From Alphaproteobacteria bacterium (GTDB lineage Bacteria > Pseudomonadota > Alphaproteobacteria > Micropepsales > Micropepsaceae), in assembly GCA_947465395.1 (NCBI GenBank), contig CANIAL010000009.1:33822-97821 (forward strand): DNA of 64,000 nt. The letters are read 5' to 3'. How positions within the stretch are numbered: position 1 is the first letter of the stretch; every line of letters starts with the position of its first letter. The position numbers and the translations under genes were made by a program. The notes under the pieces were generated by a model. The model did not search any database and was not told where the DNA came from. It was given only the letters and a program-made list of their open reading frames with translations. Positions 27,803 through 37,742 of this stretch are shown piece by piece.

Positions 27803-28042
27803 GTGGAAAGGTTTCTTGTCGGGCTCTTCGCGCTAGCCGTTGGTGCCCTGTACGGCTTCGTTGCCCGCAAAGGCTGGCAATGCGGGGAAAGTCTAATCGG
27901 TTATCTGCCAACTAGACGCGGGTACCTTCCCTTGCGGCGCGACTCCAACCCCATTCTCTTCAGAATGGAACAATGGACAGACACAGCGGTAGCTGTGGTC
28001 TTGGTCCTTGGGGGCCTATGGGCGGTCTTAGGTTCGTTCTAG
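27803..28042 (+). CDS. Small two-helix membrane protein of unknown function
   Basis: A GTG-started frame of 79 codons with GGGGAGGG about 8 bases upstream. The product has an N-terminal helix (FLVGLFALAVGALYGFV), a basic middle (TRRGYLPLRRDSNP) and a C-terminal helix (AVAVVLVLGGLWAVLGSF). No family is recognised. The hydrophobic pattern and the good ribosome-binding site argue that it is real. The gap it fills, 541 bases between xerD and accA, otherwise holds only repeat A copy 3. Confidence 0.55.
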   Translation: MERFLVGLFALAVGALYGFVARKGWQCGESLIGYLPTRRGYLPLRRDSNPILFRMEQWTDTAVAVVLVLGGLWAVLGSF

Positions 28043-28076
28043 GTGTGCTTGCTGCATAATAGAGAAAATTTTTGAA

Positions 28077-28206
28077 CCCTCCGGTTTCAGCTTTCACTCG
28101 GCTCCCAAGTGGTCGCCTTCGTCCGCTGAAACCACCTCCCCCTTCCAGGTGCTTTTTGGCGCTCCGGCTCGCGCCTACGCGCTTCGCACTGAAGGGGGAG
28201 GCGGGG
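28077..28206 (+). repeat. Intergenic palindromic repeat, family A, copy 3
   Basis: CCCTCCGGTTTCAGC, CGCTGAAACCACCTCCCCC and GAAGGGGGAGGCGGG in the same order as copy 1. The tip GGTGC/GCACT carries an insertion of about 30 bases with its own GGCGC/GCGCC pairing. It lies 50 bases before accA. Confidence 0.82.
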
Positions 28207-28258
28207 CTGTGTTTCCTTAATACTTGCGGCCCAAAGCCCAAAAAGGGTAATAGAAACC

Positions 28259-29209
28259 ATGCATTATTTGGATTTCGAACGCCCCATCGCCGATCTGGAA
28301 GGCCAGATCGTGGAACTGCGCAAGCTGGCGGAAACCGATCCCGGCATGGACATCAGCGCCGATGTGGCGCGCCTGTCCGGCCGTGCGGGCCAGATGGTGC
28401 GCGACACCTATGCCAAGCTGACGCCCTGGCAAAAGGTGCAGGTGGCGCGCCATCCCGGGCGGCCGCATTTTCTTGATTACGCCCGCAGCATGTTCGACGA
28501 ATTCACGCCGCTGGCCGGTGATCGCGGCTTTGGCGAGGACCAGGCCGTGATCGCGGGGCTGGCGCGTTTCCGTGGCCGTGCCATCGCCTTTATCGGCCAT
28601 GAAAAAGGCAACGACACCAAGAGCCGCATCAAGCACAATTTCGGCATGGCCATGCCGGAGGGTTACCGCAAGGCGGTGCGCCTGTTCGAACTGGCGGATC
28701 GCTTCGGCCTGCCGGTCCTCAGCTTCGCCGACACGGCGGGCGCGCATCCGGGCATCAGCGCCGAGGAGCGCGGCCAGGCCGAGGCCATTGCCCGCTCCAT
28801 CGAAGCGGGCCTGTCCATCAAGTCGCCCTTCATCGCCACCATCATCGGCGAAGGCATGTCGGGCGGGGCCATCGCCATCGCGGCGGCCAACCGCGTCTAC
28901 ATGCTGGAACATTCCATCTATTCGGTGATCTCGCCCGAAGGGGCGGCCTCGATCCTGTGGCGCAATGCCGAGCGGGCGCAGGAAGCGGCCACCGCGCTCA
29001 AGATCACGGCGCAGGACCTTCTGAATTTGAAAGTGATTGACGCCGTCATCCCAGAACCCGAAGGCGGCGCCCATCGCGCCCCCGAAACCGCCATCGCGGC
29101 GGTGTCGGACCAGATCGCGGCGGGCCTGTCGGAAATGGACGGCATGACCGGCGAACAGTTGCTGCGCGCCCGGCGGGAAAAATTCCTGGCCATGGGCCGG
29201 CATCTTTAA
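28259..29209 (+). CDS. accA: Acetyl-CoA carboxylase carboxyltransferase, alpha subunit
   Basis: A 316-residue AccA. It shows LDFERPIADLEGQIVEL at the start, then RPHFLDYARSMFDEF, NFGMAMPEGYRKAVRLF, SFADTAGAHPGISAEERGQA, GEGMSGGAIAI and ISPEGAASILWRN, all typical. With AccD it transfers the carboxyl group from biotin to acetyl-CoA, the first committed step of fatty-acid synthesis. AccD is not in the window. The next gene starts 15 bases later, so the pair may be co-transcribed. Confidence 0.97.
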   Translation: MHYLDFERPIADLEGQIVELRKLAETDPGMDISADVARLSGRAGQMVRDTYAKLTPWQKVQVARHPGRPHFLDYARSMFDEFTPLAGDRGFGEDQAVIAGLARFRGRAIAFIGHEKGNDTKSRIKHNFGMAMPEGYRKAVRLFELADRFGLPVLSFADTAGAHPGISAEERGQAEAIARSIEAGLSIKSPFIATIIGEGMSGGAIAIAAANRVYMLEHSIYSVISPEGAASILWRNAERAQEAATALKITAQDLLNLKVIDAVIPEPEGGAHRAPETAIAAVSDQIAAGLSEMDGMTGEQLLRARREKFLAMGRHL

Positions 29210-29224
29210 TCGCCCGGAACCATC

Positions 29225-29818
29225 ATGGCGACCCACGCCCAGACGTTTGATTCCATCTACCAGCGCGGGCTTTGGGGCGGCGGCTCGGGCGCGGGCTCCA
29301 GCGAAGCCACCTCGCGCGACTACCGCACTTTTCTAAAGGTCTTTCTCACCGTCAATCGCATCAAGAGCGTGCTGGACCTTGGCTGCGGCGACTGGGAAAT
29401 CGCCCGGCACATGGACTGGACCGGCATTGATTACACGGGCGTGGATGTTTCCAAGGTGGTGCTGGAAAAGACCCGAGAATTTGAAAAGCCCGGCGTGCGA
29501 TTTTTATGCGCCAATGCGGTGACGGATGACTTGCCGTCCGCCGACCTGCTGATCGCCAAGGATGTCTTCCAGCATTGGCCCAATGGCGACATCCTGGCAT
29601 TCCTGCCCAGGCTGAAGAATTACCGCGCCGCCCTGATCACCAACGGTTTTCACCCCAATGCCCTGGCCCGGCGCAACCAGGACATCGCGGTGGGCGATTA
29701 CCGCGCCGTCGAGCTGTCCAAGCCGCCGTTCAACCTGAATGGCTGGTATGTCTATGATTTCGAGGCGGACGAGACGAAGTGGGTCTTCCTCTGGAGCAAC
29801 CCTACTTCGCCAGATTAA
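29225..29818 (+). CDS. Class I SAM-dependent methyltransferase
   Basis: A 197-residue protein. Motif I is VLDLGCGDWEIARHMDW, the acidic end of strand 2 is YTGVDVSK, and ADLLIAKDVFQHWPNGD is motif IV-like. The fold reading is firm, but the substrate is unknown; the short size and DVFQHWP form suggest a small-molecule methyltransferase. The last 17 bases overlap the end of the convergent CsgG-like gene. Confidence 0.82.
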   Translation: MATHAQTFDSIYQRGLWGGGSGAGSSEATSRDYRTFLKVFLTVNRIKSVLDLGCGDWEIARHMDWTGIDYTGVDVSKVVLEKTREFEKPGVRFLCANAVTDDLPSADLLIAKDVFQHWPNGDILAFLPRLKNYRAALITNGFHPNALARRNQDIAVGDYRAVELSKPPFNLNGWYVYDFEADETKWVFLWSNPTSPD

Positions 29819-30761
29819 AGGACAGCGAAGAGACCCAGCCGGCATTGCCCAGCTCGTCCTTCACTTCCCACCAGACGCCATCCTTGTTGCCGGTCGGGTA
29901 GAGCATCATGCCGCTGTCCAGCGGACGTACAACCTTGGAGCTGTCCGAGGCGCGCTCATACATGCGGCCCGCGCGCGACATGGTGACAGACTGGCCGCCC
30001 GCTTCCGCCGAGGCGTTGCCGGACAATTCGGAAAGCCCGCCCATGTCGCCCACCAGCTTCGCATAGGCGTCGATATAGGCCAGGATCACGACCTGGCCGA
30101 TGGCGGTGTTGGTGTAGTTGCTGACACCCGCGCCCCCAAAAGCACCAAGCCCGAAACCGCCGCCGCCCACGCCAAAGCCCACATCGGTCTTGGAGCCATG
30201 GCCTTCGGCCATCGCCTGCTGTTCCGATGTACGCACATTGGTGACCGTCAGGATCACGTCGGCGGTCTTGGAGGAGATGGAGATGTTGGAAACGATGGCG
30301 CCGGCGATGCCGCCGAACAGCGCGCCGGCAAAGGCGCCGACATTGGTGCCGCCGGAATCGGCGTTCTTGGACGTGATGTCGGGGACCAGGATGTAATCGG
30401 CGGCCTTGACCTGGCCCATGCCGACATTCGATCCGCCCTGCAGCGCGCCGCTGCTGGCCAGGGCGCGTTCCTGCTGCGCCAGTTCAAAACCCTTGCCCCG
30501 GTCCAGCAGGGTGAAGCAGTTGGACTTCATCACGAAGGCCTTCAGCAGCGCCTCGGGCGATTCCAGGTGCAGGCCTTCCCACCATTTGTTCTCCGGCTCG
30601 CGCACGGCGATGGTTCCCAGCTTGCGGGAACAGACCGGAATCTCGGACCGCTTCTCGGCGGTCTTGCTCTGGATGGAAGCGGCGAAACCCGGCGCGGGCG
30701 CCAGCATGGATGTCGCGCACGCCAAAGCCGCCACTACGGCCGTAAACTGCCCCAAACGCAT
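29802..30761 (-). CDS. CsgG/HfaB-like exported protein with C-terminal SH3-type domain
   Basis: A 319-residue protein with a signal peptide (MRLGQFTAVVAALACATSML...). A CsgG-like region follows: LLKAFVMKSNCFTLLDRGKG, LAQQERALASSG, AADYILVPDITSK, a Gly-rich loop and TADVILTVTNVRTSEQQ. The last 60 residues (GRMYERASDSSKVVRPLDSG...GVWWEVKDELGNAGWV) look like a bacterial SH3 domain. CsgG and HfaB form outer-membrane pores for curli or holdfast proteins. No curli or holdfast genes are near, so the role is open. The start is set by the signal peptide. Confidence 0.8.
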   Translation of the reverse strand: MRLGQFTAVVAALACATSMLAPAPGFAASIQSKTAEKRSEIPVCSRKLGTIAVREPENKWWEGLHLESPEALLKAFVMKSNCFTLLDRGKGFELAQQERALASSGALQGGSNVGMGQVKAADYILVPDITSKNADSGGTNVGAFAGALFGGIAGAIVSNISISSKTADVILTVTNVRTSEQQAMAEGHGSKTDVGFGVGGGGFGLGAFGGAGVSNYTNTAIGQVVILAYIDAYAKLVGDMGGLSELSGNASAEAGGQSVTMSRAGRMYERASDSSKVVRPLDSGMMLYPTGNKDGVWWEVKDELGNAGWVSSLSFNLAK

Positions 30762-30860
30762 ATGAAGTCCCCTTGAAAAATCCCCGCGCGGCCCCCCGCG
30801 CAAATCCGTCCCAAGGATTATCAAATTATTGCTTTTTTGCAATCCAGTCCGAAGCCGGGA

Positions 30861-31793
30861 TTACCACCAGCCGCGATATTTAAACCAGGCGATGGGAATC
30901 ACGGTGGACAGCACGATCATCCCCAGGCCCCAGGCATAGCCATAATGCCAGGCCAGTTCCGGCATGAAGTGGAAATTCATCCCATACATGCTGGCGATGA
31001 AGGTGGGCGGGATTCCCACCACGGACGCAATGGTGAGGACCTTGAAGAGGTCATTCTGCTCGATGCTGATGAAGCCCAGTGCCGCATCCAGCAGGAATTG
31101 CAGCTTGTCCGTCAAATGCACTTCGTAATCGTTCAGCGACTGCACGTCGCTGGCCGCCATTTTCAGACGCGCCTTGACGGCGCTTTCCATCCAGCCATCG
31201 CCATGCTCGACCAGGAAGGGAATGGCCCGCTGCAACACCAGTGACGTATCGCGGATATGCGACAGGCGTTCGCCCATGTCGCCGATATCCACCATGGTCT
31301 TGCGCAGCATGGCATTGGTACGCTTGACGTCGCGGTGATGCCCGAACTGCTTGTGGAAAATGCGCTGCGACACGCCCATGGCGCCGTCCCGCAATTCCTC
31401 CAGCCGGTCGGCGCCGAAATCCACCAGCGCCTCCAGGATCACCAGGAAAATGTCGGGCGCGCTGCGCTCCCGCCGTTTCACGCGCTTGAGGATGGCGGGA
31501 ATGGTGTGCAAATGCGCGAAGCGGATGGTGACCAGCATGTCTTTGGTCAGCACAAAACCCAGCGGCGTGGTGACGAAACAGTCGCCTTTTTCGGTCACGG
31601 AGGTGACGGGAACCGAAATGGTGAAGGCGTCGTCTTCATACTGCAGACGGCTGGAGAACTCGATCTCGTCCAGTTCCTCGCGGCGGGGAATCTCAAGCCC
31701 ATAGTCGCGGCAAGCCTTGGCCAGCTCGTCTTCCGTGGGCTGGCACAGATCCACCCATATGGGTTTGCCGTGTTCGGGATAGACGGTCAGCAA
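30861..31793 (-). CDS. corA: CorA-family magnesium transporter
   Basis: A 310-residue CorA protein. The long cytoplasmic helical part is followed by two C-terminal membrane helices; the first ends in the YGMNF selectivity motif near residue 275 and the loop has FMPEL. The positive C-terminus WFKYRGWW fits. CorA pentamers import Mg2+ and other divalent ions. It starts 46 bases after the secA stop on the same strand. Confidence 0.93.
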   Translation of the reverse strand: MLTVYPEHGKPIWVDLCQPTEDELAKACRDYGLEIPRREELDEIEFSSRLQYEDDAFTISVPVTSVTEKGDCFVTTPLGFVLTKDMLVTIRFAHLHTIPAILKRVKRRERSAPDIFLVILEALVDFGADRLEELRDGAMGVSQRIFHKQFGHHRDVKRTNAMLRKTMVDIGDMGERLSHIRDTSLVLQRAIPFLVEHGDGWMESAVKARLKMAASDVQSLNDYEVHLTDKLQFLLDAALGFISIEQNDLFKVLTIASVVGIPPTFIASMYGMNFHFMPELAWHYGYAWGLGMIVLSTVIPIAWFKYRGWW

Positions 31794-31839
31794 AGCGAAG
31801 CCCTCATGCGCATGGCACTATAACGCACGGGAATGGCTG

Positions 31840-34542
31840 TCAGACCAAAGCTCCGTGACAGTGCTTATACTTTTTGCCGCTGCCACACGGACACGCCGCA
31901 TTGCGCTGCACCTTCTTCCAGGTGGCGGGATTGTTGGGGTCAACGGGCAGGTCTTCTTCCGGCATGCCCGCGCCATATTCATTTTCCCCGGTCAGAGGAT
32001 TGATGTGGGTTGCCTGCATGGGCGGCAATTCGCTTGGGCCCAAATCCGGCGGCGGCTCGTTCTGCGAAATCTGCACATGCATCAGCTGCTGCACCACATC
32101 GGCGCGCAGCTTGGCCAGCAGCGCCTCGAACAGTTCAAAGGCTTCCGACTTGTATTCGTTCAGGGGATCGCGCTGGCCGTAACCGCGCAGGCCCACATAC
32201 TGGCGCAAATAATCCAGGTTGACGATGTGCTCGCGCCAGTTGGTATCCAGCGTCTGCAGCAGGATGGCCTTTTCCACGTAACGCATCACGTCGGTGCCGT
32301 AATTGGCGGTGCGCTCGGCGGCGCGCGCCTCCACGGCCTTCAGGACGCGCTCGCGCACTTCCTCGTCGGCGATGCCTTCTTCCTTGGTCCATTCCACCAC
32401 CGGCAATTCCACGCCGAAAATCTTCTGCACTTCGGCTTCCAGGCCGGGCGCGTCCCATTGCTCGGCATAGGCCTTTTCGGGAATGTGGCGCGCCACCAGT
32501 TCCTCGATCACGTCCTCGCGGAAATCGGCGATCTGGTCGGAAACATCGTCCGCCGACATGATCTCGCGGCGCTGTTCGAAGATGACGCGGCGCTGGTCGT
32601 TCAGCACGTCGTCATACTTCAGGATGTTCTTGCGGATTTCGAAGTTGCGCGCTTCGACCTTCTGCTGCGCCTTTTCCAGCGCCTTGTTCACCCAAGGGTG
32701 GGTGATGGCCTCGCCCGGCTCCAGCCCAAGGCGCGTCAGGATCGCGTCCATCCGCTCCGAGCCGAAGATGCGCATCAGGTCGTCCTGCAAGGACAGGAAG
32801 AATTTGGACGCGCCGGGATCGCCCTGGCGGCCCGAACGGCCACGCAGCTGGTTGTCGATGCGGCGGCTTTCATGCCGCTCGGTGCCGATTACGTAAAGAC
32901 CGCCCGCGGCCAGCGCCTGTTCCTTGAAGGCGGCGATTTCGCCCTTGATGCGCGCGATCTCGGCCTGGCGGCCCTGTTCGTCGCCAATGCCTTCGAGTTC
33001 GTGGCGGATGCGCATGTCCAGGTTGCCGCCCAGCTGGATGTCGGTGCCGCGGCCCGCCATGTTGGTGGCGATGGTGACGGCGCCCGGCACACCGGCCTGG
33101 CTGACGATAAAGGCTTCCTGTTCGTGGTAGCGCGCGTTCAGCACGTGATGCTTGATCTTGCGCGCCTTCATCAGCTCGGAGAGATGCTCCGACTTTTCAA
33201 TGGAGGTGGTGCCCACCAGCACCGGTTGGCGGCGGGCGATGCATTCTTCCACCAGCTTGACGATGGCGTCATTCTTCTCGTCCGCGCTGCGATAGACTTC
33301 GTCGTCATAATCCAGGCGCGCCACCGGCACGTTGGTGGGAATGTCGCGCACATCGAGCTTGTAGATATCCATGAACTCGGCGGCTTCCGTCAGCGCCGTG
33401 CCGGTCATGCCCGCCAGTTTTTTATACAGGCGGAAATAATTCTGGAAGGTGATGGAAGCCAGGGTCACGTTTTCCGGCTGGACCTTGACGCCTTCCTTGG
33501 CTTCCAGCGCCTGGTGCAAGCCGTCGGAATAGCGCCGGCCTTCCATCATGCGGCCGGTGAATTCGTCAATGATGATCACCTGGTCATTCTTGACGATATA
33601 GTCCTTGTCCTTTGAGAACAGCCTGTGCGCCTTCAGCGCCTGGTTCACATGATGCAGGACCGAGATATTCTCGGTGTCGTAAAGATCGCCGACTTCCAGA
33701 AGTCCCGCGGCCTTGAGCAACTGCACCATGTGCTCGGCGCCGTTTTCCGTCAGCGTCACCTGGCGCTGCTTTTCATCCAGGTCGTAATCTTCCGGCACCA
33801 GGCTGGACATGGTGGCGTCCACCGCCTTGTACATTTCGGTCAGGTCCTGGGTCGGGCCGGAAATGATCAGGGGCGTGCGGGCTTCGTCCACCAGGATGGA
33901 GTCCACTTCGTCCACGATGGCATAGGCATGGCCGCGCTGGGACATGGCGTTGAGCGCGTATTTCATGTTGTCGCGCAGATAGTCGAAGCCGAATTCGTTG
34001 TTGGTGCCATAGGTGACATCGGCGGCGTAGGAGGCGCGGCGCTCCTCGTCATCCAGGCCATGCACGATGCAGCCCGTGGTCAGGCCCAGGAAGCGGTAGA
34101 TCTGGCCCATCCATTCGCCGTCGCGCTTGGCCAAATAGTCATTCACCGTCACCACATGCACGCCATTGCCAGCCAGCGCGTTCAGATAGACGGGCAGGGT
34201 GGCGACCAGGGTCTTGCCTTCGCCCGTCCGCATTTCGGCGATATGGCCTTCGTGCAGGACCATGCCGCCTACAAGCTGCACGTCGAAATGGCGCTGGCCC
34301 AAAGTGCGCTTGGCCGCCTCGCGGACCACGGCAAAGGCTTCGGGCAACAGATCGTCCTCGGTCTCGCCCGCGGCCAGGCGTTCGCGGAAGGCCGGGGTCA
34401 TGGCCTTCAGCTCATCGTCCGACAGCGCGGCAAAGCGCGGCTCCAGTGCGTTGATCCTGGCCACCATGGACCAGTAAGGCTTGATCTTCCGCTCATTGGC
34501 CGAGCCGAAAAGCTGTTTGGCGAGCGCGCTGATACCCAGCAT
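31840..34542 (-). CDS. secA: Preprotein translocase ATPase SecA
   Basis: A 900-residue SecA. Walker A is [33 protein letters not shown] covers motif II, and [15 protein letters not shown] and [10 protein letters not shown] belong to motor domain 2. The C-terminal zinc-binding tail [18 protein letters not shown] is intact. It drives proteins through SecYEG using ATP. Length is normal for alphaproteobacteria. It is divergent from argJ with a 193-base promoter region. Confidence 0.98.
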   Translation of the reverse strand: MLGISALAKQLFGSANERKIKPYWSMVARINALEPRFAALSDDELKAMTPAFRERLAAGETEDDLLPEAFAVVREAAKRTLGQRHFDVQLVGGMVLHEGHIAEMRTGEGKTLVATLPVYLNALAGNGVHVVTVNDYLAKRDGEWMGQIYRFLGLTTGCIVHGLDDEERRASYAADVTYGTNNEFGFDYLRDNMKYALNAMSQRGHAYAIVDEVDSILVDEARTPLIISGPTQDLTEMYKAVDATMSSLVPEDYDLDEKQRQVTLTENGAEHMVQLLKAAGLLEVGDLYDTENISVLHHVNQALKAHRLFSKDKDYIVKNDQVIIIDEFTGRMMEGRRYSDGLHQALEAKEGVKVQPENVTLASITFQNYFRLYKKLAGMTGTALTEAAEFMDIYKLDVRDIPTNVPVARLDYDDEVYRSADEKNDAIVKLVEECIARRQPVLVGTTSIEKSEHLSELMKARKIKHHVLNARYHEQEAFIVSQAGVPGAVTIATNMAGRGTDIQLGGNLDMRIRHELEGIGDEQGRQAEIARIKGEIAAFKEQALAAGGLYVIGTERHESRRIDNQLRGRSGRQGDPGASKFFLSLQDDLMRIFGSERMDAILTRLGLEPGEAITHPWVNKALEKAQQKVEARNFEIRKNILKYDDVLNDQRRVIFEQRREIMSADDVSDQIADFREDVIEELVARHIPEKAYAEQWDAPGLEAEVQKIFGVELPVVEWTKEEGIADEEVRERVLKAVEARAAERTANYGTDVMRYVEKAILLQTLDTNWREHIVNLDYLRQYVGLRGYGQRDPLNEYKSEAFELFEALLAKLRADVVQQLMHVQISQNEPPPDLGPSELPPMQATHINPLTGENEYGAGMPEEDLPVDPNNPATWKKVQRNAACPCGSGKKYKHCHGALV

Positions 34543-34735
34543 GAAATCCTCTGTCCGGGCCTTTATGGCGGCCCGGGCGACCCGCGCGGGCCATGGGGGC
34601 GCGCGCCGGAGACATAAGAACGGGTTAGCTCATTGTCAAATAAAGGGGTTCAGCGATTTTCAGCCCCTTTTGGGCCTTGTCAAAAGCCGTGATTCCCGAA
34701 CATCGTGGGGGTTAAAGGGTATTTGGGGAAAATCC

Positions 34736-36022
34736 ATGGCCAGCCTGAAAAAACCGGCGTCCGGCAAGAAAGCGCCTGCCTCCAAATCCGGCCATGCTGT
34801 ATCTCCCCTGGCCCCAAAATCCTTCCCCACCCTGCCGCCCCTGGCGGGGGTGCGGCTGGCCACCGTGGCGGCGGGCATCCGCTACAAGCAGCGCACGGAC
34901 GTCATGATGGCGGTCTTTGCCCCCGGAACCCAGGTGGCCGGGGTCTTCACCAAGTCGAAAACCGCCTCCGCCCCCGTGCTTTGGTGCCAGAAGCAGATGC
35001 TCCATGGCACGACCCGCATGCTGGTGGTCAACAGCGGCAACGCCAACGCCTTTACCGGCAAGGCGGGGATTGATGGCGTGCGCGAGATCGCGGACAGCGC
35101 CGCCGCCGTGATGGGCTGCCGTCCGCAAGACGTTCTCATGGCATCCACCGGCGTGATCGGCGAGCCGCTGCCCATATCGAAAATCACCAGCGTATTGTCA
35201 GGCCTGGTGTCGGAAGGGGCGGCGGGCAACTGGCGCGCCGCCGCCGAAGCCATCATGACCACAGACACATTCCCCAAGCTGGCGACCGCCAGCGCCATGA
35301 TTGACGGCGTGAAGGTCACCCTCAACGGCATCGCCAAGGGGTCCGGCATGATCGCGCCGGATATGTCTACGATGTTGGCCTTCGTCTTCACCGATGCGGC
35401 GCTGCCCGCGCCCGTGCTGGCAGAAATGCTGAAAGCAGGCGCCGGGCCGTCCTTCAATTCCATCACGGTGGATTCGGATACCTCCACCAGCGACACGCTG
35501 CTGCTGTTCGCCACAGGAAAGGGCGCCAAGCATGGCGCCATCGCAAAAGCCTCCGACAAGCGGCTGACGGATTTCCGCCGCAAGCTGGATGCGCTGCTGC
35601 TCGATCTCGCTTTGGCCGTGGTCAAGGACGGGGAGGGCGCGCAGAAACTGATCCAGGTGGATGTGACGGGTGCGGAAAATGACGCCGCGGCGCGCCGCAT
35701 CGGTCTTTCCATCGCCAATTCGCCGCTGGTGAAAACCGCCATCGCCGGCAATGACGCCAACTGGGGCCGCATCGTGATGGCGGTGGGCAAGGCGGGCGAA
35801 ATGGCCGACCGCGACAAGCTGAAAATCTCCTTCGGCGGCAAGCTGGTGGCCGAGAAGGGCGCACGCGCGGCAAAATATGACGAAGCCGCCGCCACAAAGG
35901 CCGTGTCGGGCCGCGAGGTCGAGATCGCGGTTGATCTTGGGCTGGGCAAGGGCGCGGCGCGGATTTACACCTGTGACTTCACACACGGATATATAGACAT
36001 CAATGGCTCCTACAGAAGTTAG
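34736..36022 (+). CDS. argJ: Bifunctional glutamate N-acetyltransferase/amino-acid acetyltransferase
   Basis: A 428-residue ArgJ. The autocleavage region is KGSGMIAPDMSTMLAFVFTD, whose Thr (DMS-T-ML) becomes the N-terminal nucleophile of the beta chain. NSGNANAFTGKAG, TTDTFPK and NDANWGRIVMAVGKAG are also typical. It recycles acetyl groups from N-acetylornithine to glutamate in arginine synthesis. The start at 34736 follows a GGGGAAAA site; the N-terminal Lys/Ala/Pro-rich 30 residues are longer than usual. The AT-rich HEPN-like gene follows after only 23 bases. Confidence 0.96.
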   Translation: MASLKKPASGKKAPASKSGHAVSPLAPKSFPTLPPLAGVRLATVAAGIRYKQRTDVMMAVFAPGTQVAGVFTKSKTASAPVLWCQKQMLHGTTRMLVVNSGNANAFTGKAGIDGVREIADSAAAVMGCRPQDVLMASTGVIGEPLPISKITSVLSGLVSEGAAGNWRAAAEAIMTTDTFPKLATASAMIDGVKVTLNGIAKGSGMIAPDMSTMLAFVFTDAALPAPVLAEMLKAGAGPSFNSITVDSDTSTSDTLLLFATGKGAKHGAIAKASDKRLTDFRRKLDALLLDLALAVVKDGEGAQKLIQVDVTGAENDAAARRIGLSIANSPLVKTAIAGNDANWGRIVMAVGKAGEMADRDKLKISFGGKLVAEKGARAAKYDEAAATKAVSGREVEIAVDLGLGKGAARIYTCDFTHGYIDINGSYRS

Positions 36023-36045
36023 CCATCATCACGGGGACAAAACGC

Positions 36046-36817
36046 ATGGAGAATTTTGCAAAACTTCTCCAATCACCCTTTGTTCAAACGGTGTTCGACG
36101 ATGCTAGCAAGGTCTGGAAGAAGTTTAACGTAGAACCAGGCAGTTTCGAATGGCCTGAATCTGCCCCATTGCTTGAAAGCCAATTTTACGTCCAGCGGCT
36201 AGGGTTTCATGTTTCGCATGCGCTGACTTGGTTCAAGCAATTAGACTTGGCTATCGAATTTTTATCGAATTACGAGTATTCAAAAAAACAATCATCCAAT
36301 CGTGCCGATCATTTAATTTACAATGTTGAAAATTATCTTATTCGGTTGAATTCTGTTTATGATCGAACGCTTCAGCTTACAAATTCTACTTTTCACCTGT
36401 GTCTAGGTGAGGATCATGTTCGGCACGCCATCATCTTAAACAATTATAAGATCGCTCATCGCCCAGCAGTGCAAGCTGCACTCAGGGCGATTAAGAAAAA
36501 GATTGAACCAAGTGCACAGGCTCGTCACGAGCTAGTGCACAAACACTCCCTTCTCGACGAAGATTTGCGAAAGGTAGAGATGCTTTATCTGAACGATGAT
36601 GGGCTGGGCGATACCGCTGAGAAAAAAGGAGCAATTTAAAATGTTCCGTGCTAACCATCTGCGCGATTTTATCACCGGCAAAAAGGCTGAATATACAAAA
36701 ATCAACTCAGATTTAGCGGGGCTTCTAATCAAGCTCTTTGAGTTGTTTTTCGATGAATACAAGCGTCAAAAAAATTACTTACGTTGGGACGAGGACATGA
36801 ATTTCCCCGCTAGCTAG
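36046..36817 (+). pseudogene. HEPN-like (Cthe_2314 type) gene, split by a +1 frameshift
   Basis: The first frame (36046-36639, 197 residues) contains ADHLIYNVENYLIRLNSVYD and QARHELVHKHSLLDEDLRK; RHELVH is an R-x4-H motif of HEPN RNase domains. Its end runs into EKKGAI and a stop at 36637. The second frame (to 36817) continues with EQFKMFRANHLRDFITGKK and KLFELFFDEYKRQKN, a fitting helical C-terminus. The frames join at six As (36622-36627): dropping one A restores EKKEQFKMF. Base composition is clearly AT-rich and codon use differs from neighbours, suggesting transfer. Assignment to the Cthe_2314 family is from memory of the pattern and moderate. Confidence 0.62.
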
Positions 36818-36871
36818 TATCTTTGCATATTGTTCCCATTCATTCTGATATTCACGATAGCGGAAACAACC

Positions 36872-37732
36872 ATGCCATCCGTCGCTGCTGAAAAATTGAA
36901 TCGTCGTATTATCCTGGGCGGCGCGGCGTTGCTGTTGCCGACACCGCTCTGGGCCGCCGATGACGCCATCACGGCGCTGGAAAAAGCGCGCGGCTTGAAG
37001 ATTGGCCTGGCGGCGATGGACACCGGCAGCGGCCGCACCCTGATGCACCGCCAGAATGAACGTTTCGTGATGTGCAGCACCTTCAAGATGATGCTGTCGG
37101 CGGCGGTTTTGTCGAAGGTGGACAAGGGCCAGGAAAGGCTGGACAGGGTGATCCGTTACAAGCCCAGTGATCTTCTGGATTATGCGCCCGCCGCGAAAAA
37201 GAACATCGCCACCGGCATGACCATCGAACAGCTTTGCCAGGCGGCGGTCGAGCTTTCCGACAACAGCTGTGCCAATCTCTTGTTCAACGTGATCGGCGGG
37301 CCGCCCGCCCTGCAAAGCTTCGTGCGCGGGCTGGGCGACCATGAGACCCGCCATGACCGCATCGAAGGCGCGCTGAACGTGCCGGACGGCGACAAGGACA
37401 CCACAAAGCCCGCCGCCATGGTGCAGAGCATGCGGAAAGTCCTGCTGGGCGATGTGCTGAAGCCGGGCTCCCGTGCGCGCCTTTCCCAGTGGATGCGCGA
37501 CAGCAGCACGGGCAAGGAACGCATCCGCAGCGGCATTCCGAAAGACTGGCAGGCGGGCGACAAGACCGGCTCCGCCTTCGACATGCTCAACGACATCGCC
37601 ATCCTCTGGCCGCCGGGCAATCGCAAGCCAATTCTGGTTTGCTGTTACACGACGGGGAACAAGAAAGACGACAAGACGACAGCGGCGACCTGGGCTGAGA
37701 TCGGCAAAATCGTCTCCAAAACCTTTTTGTAG
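36872..37732 (+). CDS. bla: Class A beta-lactamase
   Basis: A 286-residue serine beta-lactamase. It has CSTFK (nucleophile Ser69 and Lys72 in this sequence), LSDNS (the SDN loop), RIEGALN (Glu of the omega loop) and DKTGS. The N-terminus LNRRIILGGAALLLP suggests a twin-arginine (Tat) signal. The Cys before the nucleophile Ser is present, but the second Cys of the carbapenemase disulfide after KTG is an Ala. It should hydrolyse penicillins or cephalosporins in the periplasm; spectrum cannot be told. Base composition returns to the chromosomal norm here. No regulator (ampR or blaI) is adjacent. Confidence 0.92.
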   Translation: MPSVAAEKLNRRIILGGAALLLPTPLWAADDAITALEKARGLKIGLAAMDTGSGRTLMHRQNERFVMCSTFKMMLSAAVLSKVDKGQERLDRVIRYKPSDLLDYAPAAKKNIATGMTIEQLCQAAVELSDNSCANLLFNVIGGPPALQSFVRGLGDHETRHDRIEGALNVPDGDKDTTKPAAMVQSMRKVLLGDVLKPGSRARLSQWMRDSSTGKERIRSGIPKDWQAGDKTGSAFDMLNDIAILWPPGNRKPILVCCYTTGNKKDDKTTAATWAEIGKIVSKTFL

Positions 37733-37742
37733 CGCGCACAGG

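Noticed and set aside
31855..33615. Open frame of 586 codons on the plus strand
   Set aside because: It is antisense to secA, whose motifs are complete. Long antisense frames are common in GC-rich genes, and the product is a low-information His/Gly/Ala-rich sequence.
36622..36628. Canonical -1 slippery site (A AAA AAG) in the HEPN-like gene
   Set aside because: The sequence fits a -1 heptamer, but the matching C-terminus is in the +1 frame, so classic -1 frameshifting does not restore it.
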